Shown here: one piece after another, positions 60,857-64,000 of the stretch
Position numbering within the stretch: position 1 is the first letter of the stretch
Layout: the number at the start of each line of letters is the position of its first letter
Assembly (NCBI RefSeq): GCF_949287625.1
Contig: NZ_CASEGO010000001.1
Span: 1-64,000 of the forward strand
DNA: 64,000 nucleotides
Direction of reading: 5' to 3'
Source of the DNA: an uncultured Brachyspira sp.
GTDB lineage: Bacteria; Spirochaetota; Brachyspiria; Brachyspirales; Brachyspiraceae
Made by a program: the position numbers and the translations under genes
Notes under the pieces: generated by a model
What the model was told of the DNA's origin: nothing
Database searches by the model: none
Seen by the model: the letters and a program-made list of their open reading frames with translations, nothing else

Positions 60857-60901
60857 ATGAATATATATAAATGTATTTATTCAGTTTTAATTATTATATG
60901 A
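60857..60901 (+). CDS. 14-codon ORF with good ribosome-binding site, possible deletion scar
   Basis: GGAG at 60846-60849 precedes ATG at 60857, which opens only 14 codons (MNIYKCIYSVLIII) and ends at TGA 60899-60901, overlapping the tail-fibre ATG at 60898. It may be the surviving start of a gene lost in the deletion between portal and tail fibre, or simply provide translational coupling. Confidence 0.35.
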   Translation: MNIYKCIYSVLIII

Positions 60902-61863
60902 AAGATTACAGTCAAGCATTTATAAATACCAATGGAGAAGAATTTCCAAATACAAAAGCAGTAGATGCTAATAGTCCGGGAGCCACAAACGGGACAGAAA
61001 TAATAGCAGATTTACTTAATGATAATTGGGGATTTTCTCAGGCATTATTAAAAACAGCCTCTATCAGTCCAAATGGAGAAGATGAAAGTGCAGATAATTC
61101 TCAGAAATTAGAGGCAATAATGAAATTAATAAATTCTCATATAGAATTAAATGATGATACAGGTTATCAATTAAAAAGATATCAAAGGCATCTTGTTATA
61201 GATATAAACGAAAATGTTCATAATATTAATTTAACTGCAGAAAACAATATAAACTATATAAGCAATATATTAATAATAAATAATACTGACCATAATGTAT
61301 ATATACAATATGGTACAGACTTTTTTATTTTATTTGAAAAAAGTTCAACTGAATTTATATATATAGATAGTAAATTTAAATTAATAAGAGGTGAAGGAAT
61401 GGGAAAACAAGAAATTATAGATTTATTACATCCAATAGGATCAACATACATACAATTTGCTGAAGATAATGGAACTTTTGATGCAAGCAAATCTCCAGAA
61501 AAACTTTTTGGAGGTACTTGGCAATTAAAATATAACACTGAAAGTGTGTTTTTTAGAACAGAAGGTTCATTATCGGAAGAAGGTCGTTCTAATGGTATTC
61601 AGGGTGATGCTGTTAGAAATATTTATGGAACGTTCCCGTTTATGTCTTGGTCTAGTGATGGACAACCATATCAAAGCGGGTTTTTTAAAATATCTGTTGT
61701 AAATTCTGAGGGTCCAGTTACAACATATACAAATACGCTTCCTTATCCCAAGTGGGTAAACTCACGAGCAGAAATTATTTTTAATAATTCAGGTATACCT
61801 ATATCAAATAATGAAATCAGAAGTAAAAATAGAAAAATACGAGTTTATAAAAGAATTGCATAA
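60898..61863 (+). CDS. Phage tail fibre protein with exchangeable C-terminus
   Basis: From the ATG at 60898 (MKDYSQAFINTNGEEFPNTK) the protein is 321 aa. The N-terminal half resembles tail-fibre attachment regions. The middle has LLHPIGSTYIQFAEDNG and SPEKLFGGTWQL near residues 180-215, a tail-collar-type motif. The C-terminal tip begins at GSLSEEGRSNGIQGDAVRN (about 224) and ends NRKIRVYKRIA. The tip shares a 66-bp inverted repeat at its start and its last codons with a promoterless tip on the opposite strand 1 kb away. Inversion would replace about 95 residues of the receptor-binding end. A terminator follows. Confidence 0.8.
   Translation: MKDYSQAFINTNGEEFPNTKAVDANSPGATNGTEIIADLLNDNWGFSQALLKTASISPNGEDESADNSQKLEAIMKLINSHIELNDDTGYQLKRYQRHLVIDINENVHNINLTAENNINYISNILIINNTDHNVYIQYGTDFFILFEKSSTEFIYIDSKFKLIRGEGMGKQEIIDLLHPIGSTYIQFAEDNGTFDASKSPEKLFGGTWQLKYNTESVFFRTEGSLSEEGRSNGIQGDAVRNIYGTFPFMSWSSDGQPYQSGFFKISVVNSEGPVTTYTNTLPYPKWVNSRAEIIFNNSGIPISNNEIRSKNRKIRVYKRIA
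61564..61629 (+). repeat. Inverted repeat, left arm of putative invertible tail-fibre segment
   Basis: This 66-bp stretch is complementary to 62800-62865. Bases 61564-61591 match exactly over 28 bp and 61593-61611 over 19 bp, with only a few mismatches in the whole arm. It encodes the start of the variable fibre tip in both orientations. Confidence 0.85.
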
Positions 61864-61866
61864 AAT

Positions 61867-61910
61867 AAAGCCCTATAAAATATGAAATTATCAATTTATA
61901 GGGCTTTTTT
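61867..61910 (+). terminator. Terminator after the tail-fibre gene
   Basis: AAAGCCCTATAAA at 61867-61879 pairs perfectly with TTTATAGGGCTTT at 61895-61907, loop 15 nt, followed by more T. On the minus strand it may also end the 213-aa gene. Confidence 0.88.
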
Positions 61911-61918
61911 ATACCAAA

Positions 61919-62560
61919 TTAGGCATTTAATAAAATATCAGATTTAGGATTTAATTCTTTTATTTCTATCCTTTTATTATTTAACATATCTAATTGTGTT
62001 TTTTGTTCTTCTGTTAAAAGACCTTGATTTGATAAATTACTTAAAACACTGTCCAAAAGTTCTGCTCTGGCTCCATCTAAATTAGTTCGATATTGCATTT
62101 GTCTTATTTGAATTATATAATTATCATATTCTTCCTGAGTTATAAGATTTTCTCTTAATTTTTCTTCCATAGATTTTTCTGTTATGTACTTTGTACCATC
62201 TTCAGATATTTCTATTTTTTGAGTAGACTCTAATTCTTCAATGCCTAATTCTATTAATTTAATTAAATCCTTTTGTATGTTTTTATCAAGTTTATATATT
62301 TGTCCGTTTCTTATTTCTTCATCTTTTTCTAAAACTAATATTTTATTTTCAATTTGTTCTTCTATACTCATTACAGAACCATCATTCTTAATAGCTCTAA
62401 TATCTTTTACGCCCATATTTTGAACATTATCAAAGACCTTATATTCATCATTATCACCAATAAAACCTTGATTTTTTAGCTTTTTTAGTGCTATTTCAAT
62501 ATTTTCATCAGTAGAAATAATCTCTTTTACCTTATTATTGTTAAAAATTACTATATTCAT
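61919..62560 (-). CDS. Tail-fibre-associated protein, unknown (assembly/chaperone candidate)
   Basis: The 213-aa protein is charged and mainly helical. The start (MNIVIFNNNKVKEIISTDEN) has a small beta portion; the C-terminal part has YDNYIIQIRQMQYRTNLDGA and ELLDSVLSNLSNQGLLTEEQ. It lies inside the putative invertible segment, 20 bp downstream of the silent fibre tip and in its direction. After inversion it would follow the expressed fibre gene, the usual place of tail-fibre assembly proteins. Function is inferred from position only. Confidence 0.6.
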   Translation of the reverse strand: MNIVIFNNNKVKEIISTDENIEIALKKLKNQGFIGDNDEYKVFDNVQNMGVKDIRAIKNDGSVMSIEEQIENKILVLEKDEEIRNGQIYKLDKNIQKDLIKLIELGIEELESTQKIEISEDGTKYITEKSMEEKLRENLITQEEYDNYIIQIRQMQYRTNLDGARAELLDSVLSNLSNQGLLTEEQKTQLDMLNNKRIEIKELNPKSDILLNA

Positions 62561-62580
62561 ATATAATACTCCTATAAAAA

Positions 62581-62865
62581 TTAAGCTATTCTTTTATATA
62601 TTCTAATTTTTCTATTTTTCGTACGATTTTCCAAACCAGTTGGAACTACTTTACTAGCATCTAAATTGATTCCACCTGTGGAAGGACTAAATGGTTCAAT
62701 TATCGTTTTGTGTGCATTTTCGACGTTTTTATTCCAATATAATGCTCCCCAAGAATTATTTATTGAACCTGAGCCTGTGTCATATACCCAAGTTAAAGAT
62801 CCATGAATATTTCTAATAGCATCACCCTGAATACCACTAGAACGACCTTCTTCCGATAATGAACC
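62581..62865 (-). pseudogene. Silent alternative tail-fibre tip
   Basis: This minus-strand frame encodes about 94 residues homologous to the end of the expressed fibre: GSLSEEGRSSGIQGDAIRN at its start and NRTKNRKIRIYKRIA at its end, with a different middle (VYDTGSGSINNSWGALYWNK). It lacks a proper start codon and ribosome-binding site, as expected for a silent cassette. Recombination between the 66-bp inverted repeats would place it behind the fibre N-terminal half in frame. It could alternatively be a dead duplicate. Confidence 0.75.
62800..62865 (-). repeat. Inverted repeat, right arm of putative invertible tail-fibre segment
   Basis: Complement of 61564-61629, with 28-bp and 19-bp exact blocks. 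The two arms bound about 1.3 kb that includes the expressed tip, the terminator, the 213-aa gene and the silent tip. Confidence 0.85.
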
Positions 62866-63072
62866 GAATGTTAACAAAAAATTAAAATATTCAATAGACC
62901 TTACTAAATATTAGCACAGTTTAATTTCAATTCAAGATACAATTTAATATTACTAAAAAATATATAAACTAATATATTATAAAATAGTATTATTAAAAAA
63001 TAAATTTAGCTTGACTTTTACAAGGATTTCTTTATATATATTATCAATATAATAATTTTAAAGGAGAATATA

Positions 63073-63357
63073 ATGGCAACATATACAATAACAAATAATA
63101 ATCTTGAAGGTTATGGTTTTGCTGATATTCCAATTAAGAATGATATTGATTTAGAAATAAGATTAAAAAATATTACTCCAAATATTTTAAGATATAAAGG
63201 TATTATAACAAATAATAAAGCTCAATTTGAAAATGAAATAAAATCTATATTCAAAGACGTTGATTTTAAAGATATTATAATATCTGATGACAATAATAAA
63301 TTAACAATAAAATCATATAATTTTTCATATAGTTATTCAGAAAAAGAGGAATTATAA
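63073..63357 (+). CDS. Small phage protein, unknown
   Basis: The 94-aa protein is not recognised. It is beta-rich at the start (ATYTITNNNLEGYGFADIPI) and has a C-terminal alternating pattern (DIIISDDNNKLTIKSYNFSY). GGAG lies ahead of the ATG. It has its own terminator and is placed between the tail-fibre segment and the endolysin. The 195-bp gap upstream is A/T-rich; TTGACTTTTACAAGG-type sequence near 63012 may hold a promoter. Confidence 0.65.
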   Translation: MATYTITNNNLEGYGFADIPIKNDIDLEIRLKNITPNILRYKGIITNNKAQFENEIKSIFKDVDFKDIIISDDNNKLTIKSYNFSYSYSEKEEL

Positions 63358-63389
63358 ATAAAACTATTAAATGTAATTATTAAAAAATT

Positions 63390-63435
63390 AAAATGGTAGA
63401 AATTTTGATCTTAATAAATTTCTACCATTTTTTAT
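63390..63435 (+). terminator. Strong terminator before the endolysin gene
   Basis: A perfect 16-bp stem: AAAATGGTAGAAATTT at 63390-63405 pairs with 63416-63431 around a 10-nt loop, followed by TTTTATT. Confidence 0.9.
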
Positions 63436-63522
63436 TAGTAATTATATCATCTCAAAAAACAAACTATATTGCATTAAAATATTTCTAATTTATATTAATA
63501 AAATATATTCGGAGTTTGTAAT

Positions 63523-64000
63523 ATGATAAAAGAATATTTAATTAAATTAGAAATTAATCTTGAATGGCTTCCATATTTAGAAAAATGTTTTAGTAAATAC
63601 TCTATTACTGATGAATATGATATAAAAATGTTTTTAGCACAAACCAGTCATGAAAGTAAGAATTTTACCGTATTAAAAGAAAGTTTTAAATATTCTCCTA
63701 AAAGACTTTTAGAAGTTTTTCCGTCTAAAGTAAAAACATTAGAAAATGCTGAAAATATATGTTCTCAAGGCTGGAAATCTATAGCAGAATTAGTTTACGG
63801 CAATAGAAAAGATTTAGGCAATATAAATGCAGGAGACGGATATAAATTCATAGGCAGAGGTATAATTCAGCTTACAGGAAGAAACAATTATAGTAAATAT
63901 TCAAAATTGACAGGTTTAGATTTAATTAACAATCCTGATTTATTATTAGAAAAAGATGCAGCTTCAGAAGCGGCATGCTGCTATTATAAAAATAGAGGCT
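63523..64000 (+). CDS. GH19-family endolysin (partial, runs off the window)
   Basis: The first 159 residues are present. The catalytic Glu lies in MFLAQTSHESKNFTVLKESF (residues about 41-60). The GH19 core motif is YKFIGRGIIQLTGRNNYSKY near 107, followed by NNPDLLLEKDAASEAACCYY. These phage enzymes cleave peptidoglycan (or chitin-like) glycan chains for host lysis. GGAG precedes the ATG. The gene looks intact up to the edge. A diverged paralogue lacking the Glu lies at 55378 on the other strand. No holin is obvious next to it. Confidence 0.88.
   Translation, partial: MIKEYLIKLEINLEWLPYLEKCFSKYSITDEYDIKMFLAQTSHESKNFTVLKESFKYSPKRLLEVFPSKVKTLENAENICSQGWKSIAELVYGNRKDLGNINAGDGYKFIGRGIIQLTGRNNYSKYSKLTGLDLINNPDLLLEKDAASEAACCYYKNRG

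Noticed and set aside
62581..62877. Independent 98-aa gene
   Set aside because: It has no good start or ribosome-binding site and is homologous to the end of the expressed tail fibre, so it is better read as a silent tip.
39898..64000. VSH-1-type gene transfer agent
   Set aside because: Integrase, origin, SSB, sigma factor and a lambda-type terminase-portal block indicate a temperate-phage lineage; nothing specific to VSH-1 was recognised.

Overview
The window is very AT-rich double-membrane bacterial chromosome, most like a Brachyspira-type spirochaete. That assignment comes from remembered protein families, codon use and the mix of lipoproteins, an outer-membrane beta-barrel and DXP-pathway genes; no database search was possible. 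Coding density is high, intergenic DNA is almost pure A/T, and many genes start at ATG behind a GGAG-type site.

Bases 1-39,300 are mainly core chromosome. They hold a GT-C-like membrane glycosyltransferase, an orphan OppD/DppD ATPase, a YafK-type L,D-transpeptidase, tsaE, mnmE, a beta-barrel protein, a double cNMP-binding protein, purB, threonine aldolase, a HAD phosphatase, two transporters, two DUF2147 paralogues and a phytoene-desaturase-like oxidoreductase. Further on come a rhodanese lipoprotein, an ArsS-like radical SAM enzyme, mtnA-mtnK, an aminotransferase, tRNA-Glu, tRNA-Lys, tRNA-Phe, a RluA-type synthase, a GldG-like protein, radA, an HD-GYP-like protein and dxs. Two insertions stand out. 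One is an autoregulated-looking HTH + OLD-family (ATPase-TOPRIM) pair at 20.5-23.1 kb, with a frameshifted paralogue at 27.9-29.9 kb. The other is a family of non-coding, GC-richer, MITE-like repeats ending in ACTTGTTTCAAAA, with copies near 12.0, 16.7 and 23.2 kb and remnants near 27.8 and 39.4 kb.

Bases about 39,700-64,000 are a prophage or prophage remnant. The early block (39.9-47.1 kb) has a 16-codon leader ORF, a replication-initiator-like protein, a DnaC-like loader, a repeat-rich candidate origin, HNH and PD-(D/E)XK-like nucleases, SSB, many small proteins and a phage sigma factor. A tyrosine recombinase (47.4 kb) follows, then cargo (48.4-54.0 kb). The late block (54.3-64.0 kb) has a gpZ-like protein, terminase small and large subunits, gpW-like protein, lambda-type portal, a tail fibre in what looks like an invertible segment, and a GH19 endolysin cut by the window edge. 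Capsid, protease, tape-measure and most tail genes are absent between portal and tail fibre, so the element looks deleted or rearranged.

The most interesting part is the cargo. Three 28-bp palindromic sites with XerCD/dif-like 11-6-11 architecture lie at 48,362, 52,087 and 53,952, the first 8 bp behind the recombinase stop codon. They bracket two compact modules. One holds a GIY-YIG-like gene, an RHH regulator and a three-gene HNH / middle component / DUF2326 ATPase set that fits the predicted ABC-three-component (ABC-3C) conflict systems. The other holds a DUF488 fusion protein with an overlapping partner. The arrangement resembles exchangeable dif modules carrying defence genes inside a prophage.
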